Shown in pieces: positions 54,066-61,658 of a stretch of 64,000 nt of DNA. Where the stretch lies: NCBI RefSeq assembly GCF_003010935.1, contig NZ_PGGN01000005.1:124001-188000 (forward strand), given 5' to 3'. Below the pieces are notes generated by a model, which did not search any database, was not told the origin of the DNA, and saw only the letters and a list, made by a program, of their open reading frames with translations. Within the stretch, counting starts at the first letter, position 1. The number at the start of each line of letters is the position of its first letter. The stretch is from Phyllobacterium endophyticum (lineage in GTDB: Bacteria > Pseudomonadota > Alphaproteobacteria > Rhizobiales > Rhizobiaceae). The position numbers and the translations under genes are program-made.

Positions 54066-55055
54066 ATGAAGAAGTCACTATTGTTAGTTGCTGCGGCCGC
54101 TCTTGCACTTGGTGCAGGGCCCGCTCTGGCAAAGAAGCAGCTCGTCATTGTGGTAAAGGGTCTCGACAATCCATTCTTCGAGGCGATCCACCAGGGTTGC
54201 GAGAAGTGGAACAGCGAGAATGCGAGTTCGGAGTATGAATGCTTCTACACCGGTCCTGCATCGACATCGGACGAGGCCGGCGAAGCCCAGATCGTCCAGG
54301 ACATGCTCGGCAAGGCCGATACGGCCGCGATCGCGATCTCGCCTTCGAACGCCAAGCTGATTGCCCAGACGATCAAGACAGCCAATCCATCGGTCCCCGT
54401 GATGACGCTGGACGCTGATCTTGCCGCTGAAGATGCCGCGTTACGCAAGACCTATCTTGGCACAGACAATTATCTGATGGGCTTTAAGATCGGCGAATAC
54501 ATCAAGAAAGCCAAGCCGAATGGCGGAACGATCTGCACCATCGAAGGCAATACCGGCGCTGACAATATTCTCCGCCGCGCCCAGGGCATGCGCGACGCGC
54601 TGACCGGCCAGAAAGGCATCGAGGCTCTCAAAGGCGAAGGCGGCTGGACGGAAGTTGCTGGCTGCCCAGTCTTCACCAATGACGACGGCGCCAAGGGCGT
54701 TCAGGCGATGACTGACATTCTTGCCGCCAACCCGAAGCTCGATGCCTTCGGGATCATGGGCGGCTGGCCACTGTTCGGCGCTCCGCAGCCTTATCGCGAT
54801 CTGTTTAAGCCATACAAGGACAAGATTGCCAGCAACGAGTTCGTCATTGGCGCCGCCGATACAATTGGCGAAGAAGTGGCGATTGCCGGCGAAGGTCTGG
54901 TCACTGCACTCGTTGGCCAGCGGCCATTCGAGATGGGATACAAGGCACCTTCCGTCATGATCGATCTGATCGAAGGCAAGCCCGTCGAAGATCCGGTCTT
55001 CACCGGCCTTGACGAATGCACCAAGGATACGGTCGCAACCTGCATCCAGAAGTAG
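54066..55055 (+). CDS. Sugar ABC transporter substrate-binding protein, RbsB/FrcB type
   Basis: Periplasmic sugar receptor of 329 residues. A Sec signal peptide (MKKSLLLVAAAALALGAGPALA) is followed by KKQLVIVVKGLDNPFFEAIH, the opening of the peripla_BP_4 family, and by AAIAISPSNAKLIAQTIKTA and SVPVMTLDADLA in the hinge region. Cysteines in EYECF, TICTIEG, GCPVF and the C-terminal DECTKDTVATCIQ may form disulfides. CCAAGGGAGGAAT gives a strong ribosome site. It diverges from the ATPase-permease genes and ends in its own terminator, as expected for a highly expressed receptor. Confidence 0.94.
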   Translation: MKKSLLLVAAAALALGAGPALAKKQLVIVVKGLDNPFFEAIHQGCEKWNSENASSEYECFYTGPASTSDEAGEAQIVQDMLGKADTAAIAISPSNAKLIAQTIKTANPSVPVMTLDADLAAEDAALRKTYLGTDNYLMGFKIGEYIKKAKPNGGTICTIEGNTGADNILRRAQGMRDALTGQKGIEALKGEGGWTEVAGCPVFTNDDGAKGVQAMTDILAANPKLDAFGIMGGWPLFGAPQPYRDLFKPYKDKIASNEFVIGAADTIGEEVAIAGEGLVTALVGQRPFEMGYKAPSVMIDLIEGKPVEDPVFTGLDECTKDTVATCIQK

Positions 55056-55067
55056 ACTTGACGTTTT

Positions 55068-55100
55068 GGAAGCGCCCGTAGCGGGCGCTTCCATCTTTTT
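55068..55100 (+). terminator. Rho-independent terminator of the sugar-binding-protein gene
   Basis: GGAAGCGCCCG (55068-55078) and CGGGCGCTTCC (55082-55092) form a perfect 11-bp stem with a 3-base loop, followed by ATCTTTTT. It starts 13 bases after the stop. Confidence 0.92.
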
Positions 55101-55145
55101 GGATCCATGTTTGCTCGAAGCGACTGACCTCGTCAGTATGCTGGT

Positions 55146-55748
55146 TCAATTGGAAACAGCAGCACGGTCCGAATTACTCCCGTGCCCGGAAAATGCATCG
55201 ATCATGGCTTCGCAGGTTTGCTTTAGCTGCTGTTGTGGCCCCTCGACCCCGATGCTCTGACCGCAAACACGGGCACCTTCGACCAGAAGCACAAGCGCCT
55301 GTGCGAGTTGTTCATAATGCTCGATGCCCGCACTCCGGCAAAGCTCTACCAGATGCCGCACATGAGCCTTCTTTGCATCCATGATGACTTTTTGAGCCGG
55401 GTGACCGGCTTCTTTCAGCTCCACGGCGGCATTGGCAAGATCGCAGCCGCGCAAATCGCTATAAATATGCTGCGCGGCTTCATCGACCCAGGCGCGTAGC
55501 TGCCTAGCAGGATCACCTGGATAAGAATTCTCCAGATTGTCCCAAATCCGTTCCTTTTCATCGGAAACCTGCTTGAGGCATTCACACACCAGATCGTCCT
55601 TGCAACCAAAATGCCGATACAGCGTCATTTTGTTGGACCCAGCTGCTTCGGCGATGGCATCGACGCCGACGCCCTTGATACCGTGCTGACGGAAAAGCTC
55701 GATCGCGCTTTTCACGATCCGCTCACGTGGTCGTGTCAGGACATTCAT
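55146..55748 (-). CDS. TetR-family transcriptional regulator
   Basis: Repressor of 200 residues from ATG 55748. The HTH is ERIVKSAIELFRQHGIKGVGVDAI with AEAAGSNKMTLYRHFGCKDDL. The C-terminal ligand domain contains CRSAGIEHYEQLAQALVLLVEGARVCGQ. A GTG at 55796 would give 16 more residues but lies only five bases from an operator and has no ribosome site. Two identical-armed palindromes (55801-55841) lie between it and the divergent small gene at 55952, which is therefore a probable target with the regulator itself. The effector is unknown. Confidence 0.91.
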   Translation of the reverse strand: MNVLTRPRERIVKSAIELFRQHGIKGVGVDAIAEAAGSNKMTLYRHFGCKDDLVCECLKQVSDEKERIWDNLENSYPGDPARQLRAWVDEAAQHIYSDLRGCDLANAAVELKEAGHPAQKVIMDAKKAHVRHLVELCRSAGIEHYEQLAQALVLLVEGARVCGQSIGVEGPQQQLKQTCEAMIDAFSGHGSNSDRAAVSN

Positions 55749-55800
55749 AGAGATGTCAGAAGAATCGGATATTTTTTGCGAGAGGGTGGTTGACACCGAT

Positions 55801-55841
55801 GTTACCGCCTAGTAACTATTGCAACGTTACTGACCGGTAAC
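55801..55841. promoter_or_regulatory. Two TetR-type operators, GTTAC-N6-GTAAC
   Basis: GTTACCGCCTAGTAAC (55801-55816) and GTTACTGACCGGTAAC (55826-55841) share the same perfect GTTAC/GTAAC arms and 6-base centres, with 25 bases between centres. A self-complementary TTGCAA (55819-55824) that could serve as -35 in either direction lies between them. Confidence 0.7.
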
Positions 55842-55951
55842 ACACATTGAATATCGAAGTCAATTCGTTCATTCGAACCTAGCTCCGAAACCCCCAACGC
55901 CGATTGATTTAAAATAATAGACTATCTCTGGTCATCGAAAAGGAGACCAAC

Positions 55952-56197
55952 ATGGCTCAATTATATTCCGACCTCACGCAGTCACAAGTCCTTTCGGATC
56001 CCCTGATCAACGCAGTCATGCGTGCCGATCGGGTGAGCCGCAATGAGCTTGAGCTCCTTATGACAACGGTGGCGAACAAGAATTTCAGCAATAAGACCGG
56101 AGAGGACTGGCGCCGACCGATTCCCGCTTTTATTGCCTCACAGCCGTTGAAGAGCACCGGCGATTTGAGCAAGGGATGCCAGGGCCTGGCTTGCTAG
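55952..56197 (+). CDS. Small protein of unknown function
   Basis: 81 residues, not recognised. A strong ribosome site (AAGGAG, eight bases ahead of the ATG) and a hairpin after the stop make a real gene likely. The protein is polar, without signal peptide or membrane helix: SDPLINAVMRADRVSRNELE looks like an amphipathic helix, followed by a basic, Trp-containing stretch (NKTGEDWRRPIPAF), and it ends in CQGLAC with two Cys. It diverges from the TetR gene with the paired operators between, so it is probably de-repressed by that regulator's ligand. Confidence 0.65.
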   Translation: MAQLYSDLTQSQVLSDPLINAVMRADRVSRNELELLMTTVANKNFSNKTGEDWRRPIPAFIASQPLKSTGDLSKGCQGLAC

Positions 56198-56215
56198 TTC
56201 CCAATTTGGCTCAGT

Positions 56216-56247
56216 AACTGCGGTCTTCAAGATGGAGGGCCGCAGTT
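56216..56247 (+). terminator. Hairpin after the small gene
   Basis: AACTGCGG (56216-56223) pairs with CCGCAGTT (56240-56247), extendable by a U-G and a C-G pair. TTGCGTTTG follows. It could terminate the small gene and the convergent DUF930 gene, but it lacks a solid T run. Confidence 0.45.
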
Positions 56248-56290
56248 TGCGTTTGGGCATGTGCGTTCATATCACTCTGAGGCGGCGATT

Positions 56291-57232
56291 CTAGTCCAGG
56301 ATCAGCCCGCGTGCCGCCCACTTGCTTTTAGGCACTGCGCTGCCAATGACATAGCTGAAAGACACCACCTTCGTCGCACCCGCATCAACCCGGCAGTTAA
56401 ATTTCACATCGTACCAGTTGCTCCTCGTGCGAAACGCCACCCCGCTGGCATCCAGACCGCGGATTGAGACACGCCCCATGGAAGGATCATAGGCTAGAAG
56501 ATCTGAATCCGGTCGTTGCCTGCGGATCCGGTCCAAGGCTTCGATTTTGCAAAGTTGAACGATTCGCTCTCTGGCGGAGAGCTTACCCATTGCCTGCAAC
56601 ACGCGGGAGTCTATCAATGCATCCGGAGAAAACGGGTCCTTCGACTGGACCTGATTGCTCGATTTCTGGCCGCCTCTCGCGGTTGCCGGTGCGCGATCTG
56701 TTTTCTCAGCATTACGCGCGGGGTTTTTTGCGGTAGGCTCGTCCGGCTTGCGCGGCTCAGTTCCGGTGCTCATCTCTGAGAGAGATAGCCTTGCCGGGTC
56801 CTGTTTGCTCTCAAGGGGCGGCTTGCCCGTCGTTGGTGGCGCTTCCGGATCTGCGGCAGGTTCATCCCCGCCGTTCGCCGAGCCGGCGCTTCGCAGCGGG
56901 TTTTCGTCCGCTGAGGGCAACTGGGGCGTAGTTACCTGCCGATCGACCTTGGCCGGGGCCGACTGGAACGCTTTGGGCGGCGGGGGCGGCGGGGGCGCTG
57001 GTTGCGCCTTGTTCACCGCTGGTTGAGTCGCGGGCTTCTCCGGCAGCGGGGGCGGCTCTGGAGGAACTATCTCTACCTTGATATTCTCTTCCGGCGGTTT
57101 CGGTAGCGCTTCGGCAAGTTGAAATATCAAAGGGGAAACGACCGCCAGATGCAAGGTGACCGACGCAACTGCGCCCCATCCGCTCCACGGTTTATTGTAG
57201 TGTCGCATTGATGAAACGTTACCGGCCCGCAT
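56291..57232 (-). CDS. DUF930 domain protein with TonB-like proline-rich linker
   Basis: 313 residues. One N-terminal membrane helix (WGAVASVTLHLAVVSPLIFQL), then a long Pro-rich periplasmic spacer (VEIVPPEPPPLPEKPATQP; PAPPPPPPPKAF) like that of TonB, and a C-terminal DUF930 domain (residues about 205-313: LQAMGKLSARERIVQLCKIE, ALDRIRRQRPDSDLLAYDPS, VKFNCRVDAGATKVVSFSYV). It is anchored in the inner membrane and reaches into the periplasm; its task is unknown. ATG 57208 is an alternative start. DUF930 is mostly an alphaproteobacterial family. Confidence 0.87.
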   Translation of the reverse strand: MRAGNVSSMRHYNKPWSGWGAVASVTLHLAVVSPLIFQLAEALPKPPEENIKVEIVPPEPPPLPEKPATQPAVNKAQPAPPPPPPPKAFQSAPAKVDRQVTTPQLPSADENPLRSAGSANGGDEPAADPEAPPTTGKPPLESKQDPARLSLSEMSTGTEPRKPDEPTAKNPARNAEKTDRAPATARGGQKSSNQVQSKDPFSPDALIDSRVLQAMGKLSARERIVQLCKIEALDRIRRQRPDSDLLAYDPSMGRVSIRGLDASGVAFRTRSNWYDVKFNCRVDAGATKVVSFSYVIGSAVPKSKWAARGLILD

Positions 57233-57289
57233 GCGCGCACGCTAAGAGTTTGCGGCACGCGCAACAAGGGGTCGCATCCGGATAGTGAA

Positions 57290-57316
57290 GCCGGCGGTGC
57301 AAAGGACACCACCGGC
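57290..57316 (-). terminator. Hairpin downstream of the TerC gene
   Basis: GCCGGCGGTG (57290-57299) and CACCACCGGC (57307-57316) make a 10-bp stem (one G-U pair on the minus-strand RNA) with a 7-base loop, eight bases past the terC stop. No U tract, so it may protect the 3' end or be Rho-assisted. Confidence 0.4.
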
Positions 57317-57323
57317 AAGTCGG

Positions 57324-57977
57324 TTACACCTGCGCGTAGGCGAACACTTCCAGACTACCGCGATATATCATCTCCAATGACACGTAGAGGATAATCGCGA
57401 GACCAACATAGGCGATCCAGCGGTGGCGCTGCAGAAGGCGCGCGATGAAGCTGGCGGCGATACCCATGAGCGCGATTGACAAAACGAGACCGAAGATAAG
57501 TATTTCCACGTGATCCCGCGCAGCGCCGGCCACGGCCAACACGTTATCGAGAGACATGGACACGTCGGCGATGACAATCTGCCACGCGGCCTGAGCAAAG
57601 GTCTTGCGCGGCGCGCCCGCTGCAATTTGTCCATCACCATCTATATCGCCGCTCAGGAGGGCTTCGTGTGCCTCATTCTCCTCAGCATGGCTGGTGCGCA
57701 ATTCCCTCCACATCTTCCAGCAAACCCACAACAGGAGAATGCCACCGGCAAGCAGGAGGCCGATGATCTGCAGCAGCTGGGTGGTGGCTATGGCAAAGAT
57801 GATGCGAAGGACGGTGGCAGCAATGATGCCCATCAGAATGGCTTTGCTGCGCTGATCCTTGGGCAGACCGGCGGCAGCCAGGCCTATGACGATAGCGTTG
57901 TCACCTGCCAGGACCAGATCCATCATGATGACCTGAAGCAGGGCTGAAAGTGCGTCGGCAGAAAGGAGTTCGCTCAT
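57324..57977 (-). CDS. TerC family integral membrane protein (YjbE-like) with EF-hand-like loop
   Basis: Inner-membrane protein of 217 residues, about seven helices. Metal-transport signature acidic motifs are MMDLVLAGDNAIVIGLAAAG (near 19) and IVIADVSMSLDNVLAVAGAA (near 133). The cytoplasmic loop between them contains SGDIDGDGQIAAG, a DxDGDG sequence like a calcium-binding EF-hand or dockerin loop. TerC/Alx/YjbE proteins export manganese or other metals or support metal loading of secreted proteins. ATG 57995 would add six residues. No manganese riboswitch is recognisable in the leader. Confidence 0.91.
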   Translation of the reverse strand: MSELLSADALSALLQVIMMDLVLAGDNAIVIGLAAAGLPKDQRSKAILMGIIAATVLRIIFAIATTQLLQIIGLLLAGGILLLWVCWKMWRELRTSHAEENEAHEALLSGDIDGDGQIAAGAPRKTFAQAAWQIVIADVSMSLDNVLAVAGAARDHVEILIFGLVLSIALMGIAASFIARLLQRHRWIAYVGLAIILYVSLEMIYRGSLEVFAYAQV

Positions 57978-58311
57978 GTGGTACCCGATTTCCATAAGAG
58001 AGGGTGACCGAAGGTCGTGAAATAGACGAATTCACAAGTGTTTTCGCAACCTGCACTTACGTACCGAATGCTAACTTTTACCGAGAACAGTGCGGTCGAT
58101 TGAATTCCACGAACACCAGGCCATCCAGTTGAACACTCAGTCCGACATCACAGCTCGCAAGAACTGCCAGAGGGGCCCGGCCTGATGCGACATACCTAGT
58201 CGAAACCTGGCATTAACTCAAGGGGCCAAAACTCAACCGGGAGCGACTTTTCGTCAACTGGACCGAACCCGGTTGTGCCGCTAGCTTGGCGCCGCAACGA
58301 AGGGGAAGCAC
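57978..58311. other. Intergenic region between terC and fae-like genes
   Basis: 334 bases with divergent genes on both sides. I see no convincing small gene. A short GACC-GAA-GGTC hairpin lies near 58007 in the terC leader, and ACCGAACCCGGT (about 58262-58273) is an imperfect palindrome upstream of the fae-like gene. I could not find clear -35/-10 pairs or a known riboswitch. Confidence 0.5.
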
Positions 58312-58851
58312 ATGACGGATATCTGGTTTCGGACCGGGGAAGCAACTGTACTGGCGGCTGAGGGTCAAGTGACCGACGCCATGCCGGAGGTGGTAATCGG
58401 CTCCGTCCGTGGGCCCGTTGGACAGGCATTCGCCTCCATGATGGGTCAGGTGAAGGGACATACCCGGATGTTCGTGGTGCGCGACCTCAATCAGGCGGTA
58501 CGCCCGGCGACTATGATGACAACCAAGGTCACCATCAAGAACATGGCCTATGCAGAACTGTTGGGCGGTGTCGTGCAGGCTGCGATGGGTGATGCCATCG
58601 TGGATTGTCTCATTGAAGATATCCTGCCGAGGGACCAGGCCGATGAGCTGTGCATGATCATCACGGTCTGGCTTGATCCACGCTGCGTGGATGATGAAAA
58701 TCTCGACCACAAGGATCTTTACCGCACCAACTACGAAGCGACCAAACTCGCGATTACCCGCGCCATGACCGGTAAGCCGACTGTCGACGAACTGATAGCC
58801 AATCGGAAGACCATCAAGCACTACGCACTTGATGGCGTGATCGACTATTAG
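58312..58851 (+). CDS. Formaldehyde-activating enzyme (Fae) homologue with altered active site
   Basis: 179 residues, family length. Aligning by eye to Fae of methylotrophs: VVIGSVRGPVGQAF corresponds to LIIGPRGSPAETAF, TKVTIKNMAYAELLGGVVQA to [20 protein letters not shown], and the end YEATKLAITRAMTGKPTVDE to [20 protein letters not shown]. The catalytic His17 of Fae (in VAHIDLIIG) is Met24 here (DAMPEVVIG). Fae condenses formaldehyde with tetrahydromethanopterin, and this paralogue may bind a pterin or another carbonyl without the same chemistry. No other methanopterin genes are near. GGGGAAG precedes ATG 58312. Confidence 0.88.
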   Translation: MTDIWFRTGEATVLAAEGQVTDAMPEVVIGSVRGPVGQAFASMMGQVKGHTRMFVVRDLNQAVRPATMMTTKVTIKNMAYAELLGGVVQAAMGDAIVDCLIEDILPRDQADELCMIITVWLDPRCVDDENLDHKDLYRTNYEATKLAITRAMTGKPTVDELIANRKTIKHYALDGVIDY

Positions 58852-58894
58852 TCGGCAGAGCTGAGTTCGCGGCCGCAACTGTTAGAAAGCTCAG

Positions 58895-59215
58895 TCAATA
58901 GGTCACCGTCACGACGATCGTATCGCTGTATAGAACGGCATATTCCTTGACACTGGCCAAGGTGGTGGATGGCGGGCTGACGACGTCGTTCGTCGGATCG
59001 AGCTGCTCCGCGCCGTTTACCTGCGTCCAGCGGAACACACGGATTTGCACGTTGATAGGCCGCTTGGCCTCGTTTGTCAGCGTGAGAACACCAGAACTGC
59101 CTGGAGCGATCATCCCGGGGTTGGTCGGCGAAACACGTAACGAAGCACTCTGAGCCATCTCGGAAAAAAGCATGAAGAGGCTCATCGCGCCGATGCCATA
59201 AAGCATGATCCGCAT
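58895..59215 (-). pseudogene. Chimeric remnant: pilus-chaperone N-terminus fused to spore-coat-U adhesin C-terminus
   Basis: 106 residues. Residues 1-24 are a signal peptide and 25-85 match the N-terminal strand region of PapD-like chaperones of archaic chaperone-usher systems (SLRVSPTNPGMIAPGSSGVL, then NVQIRVFRWTQVNG and DPTNDVVSPPSTT). Residues 91-106 (EYAVLYSDTIVVTVTY) are instead the C-terminal strand typical of spore coat U (SCPU) pilins. The natural chaperone needs about 240 residues, so a deletion seems to have joined chaperone to a later SCPU gene in frame. The signal peptide and AAGGAG ribosome site are intact, so the hybrid may still be translated. Confidence 0.7.
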
Positions 59216-59236
59216 TCGGTTCTCCTTAAAGCATCG

Positions 59237-59341
59237 TCAGTAGGTAACGGTTACTGCAACTGTGTCGCTATAAGCGCCCGCAATGTTTGCTGAGGTTGAT
59301 CTACTTCTGGTTATACTATGAGACGAATGTTCCCGTAAAAC
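59237..59341 (-). pseudogene. C-terminal remnant of a spore-coat-U (SCPU) pilin
   Basis: The minus-strand frame ending at TGA 59237-59239 reads ...STSANIAGAYSDTVAVTVTY, the conserved C-terminus of SCPU-domain pilins. Only about 18 residues (59290-59237) are convincing, and an in-frame stop lies at 59342-59344, so the rest of the gene is gone. It sits 21 bases before the chimeric chaperone gene, where a pilin is expected in an archaic chaperone-usher operon. Confidence 0.6.
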
Positions 59342-59376
59342 TTACATACTAGCTCATCCGCGCGCCTGCGGCCGAT

Positions 59377-59940
59377 TCAGAAACCAAATGATTTCTGGAC
59401 GGGTGGAGACGGCTCAGTATGGACACCTTCCAATTCAAGCATGCGTGCTTTGGCGGTAGCGCCTCCCGGTGCAGAAAACCCACCTACCTTGCCGCCCGCC
59501 GCCAAAACACGATGGCAGGGAATAATAAGGGGAACCGGATTCCTCGCCATCGCTTGCCCGACATCACGTGCAGCTTCAGGCCCGGCGCCAAGTTGTTTTG
59601 CCAAGGCCCCATAGGTCGTGGTGCGGCCCCAACCCAACTGCCGTGTCGCAGCATATATCTCCGTAGAAAAGCTGTCCTGTTCACTCAGGTCGAGCTTGAA
59701 AGTGGAAAAATCAGTCTCCTCCCCGTTGAAATAGCGGATGGCGGCGGCAATAGCATCGGACACGTGCTGCGTGGGAGAACTCCGCTGGGCACCCGACGCT
59801 CGGCGCAGCAGCATTCTTTCTGCTGTATCGGCTTTACTTGTCGGCAGCTGAAAGCGCGTAATGCCAGCTTCGTTCCAGACGATGCCACAGAAGCCACTTG
59901 CGGTTTCGAAGATGCGATAGTGCATCAATGCCTGGCCCAT
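59377..59940 (-). CDS. ogt: Methylated-DNA--protein-cysteine methyltransferase
   Basis: DNA repair protein of 187 residues that removes O6-alkyl groups from guanine in a suicide reaction. The active site PCHRVLAAGG (Cys142) and GWGRTTTYGALAKQLG (helix-turn-helix with the arginine finger region) are intact. ATG 59940 has GGAGGA upstream; an in-frame GTG at 60060 would add 40 residues without similarity. No AlkA or Ada domain is attached. It stands alone, between the pilus remnant and the small RNA. Confidence 0.94.
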   Translation of the reverse strand: MGQALMHYRIFETASGFCGIVWNEAGITRFQLPTSKADTAERMLLRRASGAQRSSPTQHVSDAIAAAIRYFNGEETDFSTFKLDLSEQDSFSTEIYAATRQLGWGRTTTYGALAKQLGAGPEAARDVGQAMARNPVPLIIPCHRVLAAGGKVGGFSAPGGATAKARMLELEGVHTEPSPPVQKSFGF

Positions 59941-60082
59941 CGTCCGGTCCTCCCGATTGCTCCACCGTAAATCCTCCAGGCGGCGCAAGAAATCCACCCG
60001 ATTCCTGCTTCCCGTCTCCCGGTACAATATACTTGCGACCACTGGTGCGACATTTTGCACATTAATTGCCCAAGCTATAGTG

Positions 60083-60110
60083 TTGCCTAATCCTTAAGCG
60101 ATGTTATTCT
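60083..60110 (+). promoter_or_regulatory. Putative promoter of the small RNA
   Basis: TTGCCT (60083-60088), 16 bases, TATTCT (60105-60110). The predicted start near 60117-60119 coincides with the foot of the first hairpin of the small RNA. Confidence 0.45.
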
Positions 60111-60117
60111 AAGTCCA

Positions 60118-60225
60118 TCGGGTTCTCTCCTCCCGGAAACCCGGGCACCGAATGCAGCAACCTCCTCCCTTGCTGCATTTTAAGATCAAGGACCGCTGCA
60201 CCTCCTCCCGCAGCGGTCCTTTTCG
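60118..60225 (+). ncRNA. Small regulatory RNA with three anti-Shine-Dalgarno loops, alphar14-like
   Basis: About 108 nt, three hairpins, each presenting CTCCTCCC unpaired. Hairpin 1: CGGGTT (60119-60124) with AACCCG (60138-60143). Hairpin 2: AATGCAGCAA (60151-60160) with TTGCTGCATT (60170-60179), a perfect 10-bp stem with the 9-base loop CCTCCTCCC. Hairpin 3: AAGGACCGCTGC (60188-60199) with GCAGCGGTCCTT (60210-60221), loop ACCTCCTCCC, followed by TTCG, which serves as terminator. Triple anti-SD loops are the hallmark of the alphar14 family (NfeR1 of Sinorhizobium meliloti). Such RNAs block ribosome sites of many mRNAs, often transporter and binding-protein genes, in stress and symbiosis. Confidence 0.82.
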
Positions 60226-60244
60226 TTTCATGATCGTCGCCTCT

Positions 60245-61654
60245 TCAAATCGCCCCTGATACCAAGTACCACGCGATCCCGGCCAGAGATGAAGCCAGCA
60301 GCGTCTGCATCATTCCGAGCTTGAAGCGGAAGATGGCGACAACTGCACACAAGGCGAGCAAGGCTGAGGCGACGTTGATCGACTGCACAACAGGAACATC
60401 CACCACAATCCCGTACCCCTGCCAGCGAATGACCTCGCTAAAAATGACGTGAAGAGCAAACCACACGGCGAGATTCATGATGACCCCGACGACGGCGGCC
60501 GTGATAGCCGACATCGCGCCGGTCAACGCGCGGCTGTTCCTTAGACCTTCGATGAAAGGTGCACCGAGGAATATCCAGAGAAAACACGGCACGAACGTCA
60601 CCCAGGTCGTCAGAATGGAAGCTAGTGTGGCGGACACCAGCGGCGATAATGTCCCCGGATCGCGATATGCGCCCATGAACCCGACGAACTGCACGACCTG
60701 TATCAAAGGTCCAGGCGTCGTCTCTGCCATGCCAAGCCCATCCAGCATTTCGCCAGGACGAAGCCAGCCATAGTTCTGGACTGCTTCCTGCGCCACGTAG
60801 GATAGGACGGCATAGGCTCCGCCAAACGTCACCATCGCCATCCTGCTGAAGAACAGGCCGATCTGACTGAACACGTTTGCAGATCCGAGTTCAAGAACAA
60901 TGGCCATGACAGGCGCCAGCCACAGGAATAGGAAAACTGCTGATATTTTCAGCGACCAGGCAAGATTCGGCCGTGCATGCGCAGGTGTTTCTTCACCGAG
61001 CGCGGAATCCCGGTCGGCAAGACCCGGACCCGAGCTTCCATGGCCGCCTCCCACCTGAAATAGGTGTGAGCCCGCCCGGCCGCCGATGTAGCCGATGACC
61101 GCCGCTGTCAGAATGATGATGGGAAAAGGAACATGGAAAACGAAGATTGCAAGGAATGCCGCCACGGCGATCAAAACCATGACCCTGTTCCTCAGCGCCC
61201 GGCTGCCGATCCTGACGACCGCCTGCATGACAACAGCGAGAACGGCCGCCTTCAGGCCGAAGAACAGGCCCTCGACAACCCCGACATTGCCGAAGAGGAC
61301 ATAGATGTAACTGAGCGCCAGAATCGAGAAAAAGCCGGGAAGTACAAACAATATTCCGGCGACCAGACCTCCCTTGGTCTTGTGCAGGAGCCATCCGATA
61401 TAAATGGCAAGTTGCTGGGCCTCGGGACCGGGCAAGAGCATACAATAATTCAGCGCATGCAGAAATCGCCCCTCGCCGATCCATTTCTTCTCATCAACCA
61501 GGATGCGGTGCATGACCGAGATTTGTCCGGCGGGACCGCCAAAGCTCAACGATGCGATGCGCAGCCAAACGCGGACAGCGTCGGCGAAAGGAATGCCATT
61601 ATCTTGACGGGTCCCGGGCGGTATCACGCCGTCGTCGCTCGCGATATCAGCCAT
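60245..61654 (-). CDS. chrA: Chromate efflux transporter ChrA
   Basis: Inner-membrane protein of 469 residues with two CHR domains and about 10-12 helices. The N-terminal domain has LRIASLSFGGPAGQISVMHR and MLLPGPEAQQLAIYIGW. The C-terminal domain has FFSRMAMVTFGGAYAVLSYV and GMAETTPGPLIQVVQFVGFM. A polar linker around residues 210-235 separates them. It exports chromate. ATG 61654 lies four bases after the chrB stop and shares its context, so the two are co-translated; a longer start would overlap chrB. Confidence 0.95.
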   Translation of the reverse strand: MADIASDDGVIPPGTRQDNGIPFADAVRVWLRIASLSFGGPAGQISVMHRILVDEKKWIGEGRFLHALNYCMLLPGPEAQQLAIYIGWLLHKTKGGLVAGILFVLPGFFSILALSYIYVLFGNVGVVEGLFFGLKAAVLAVVMQAVVRIGSRALRNRVMVLIAVAAFLAIFVFHVPFPIIILTAAVIGYIGGRAGSHLFQVGGGHGSSGPGLADRDSALGEETPAHARPNLAWSLKISAVFLFLWLAPVMAIVLELGSANVFSQIGLFFSRMAMVTFGGAYAVLSYVAQEAVQNYGWLRPGEMLDGLGMAETTPGPLIQVVQFVGFMGAYRDPGTLSPLVSATLASILTTWVTFVPCFLWIFLGAPFIEGLRNSRALTGAMSAITAAVVGVIMNLAVWFALHVIFSEVIRWQGYGIVVDVPVVQSINVASALLALCAVVAIFRFKLGMMQTLLASSLAGIAWYLVSGAI

Positions 61655-61658
61655 GTCA

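Noticed and set aside
57978..58090. Possible yybP-ykoY (manganese) riboswitch in the terC leader
   Set aside because: TerC genes often have one, but I could not find the conserved loops or paired stems; only a 4-bp GACC/GGTC hairpin is present.
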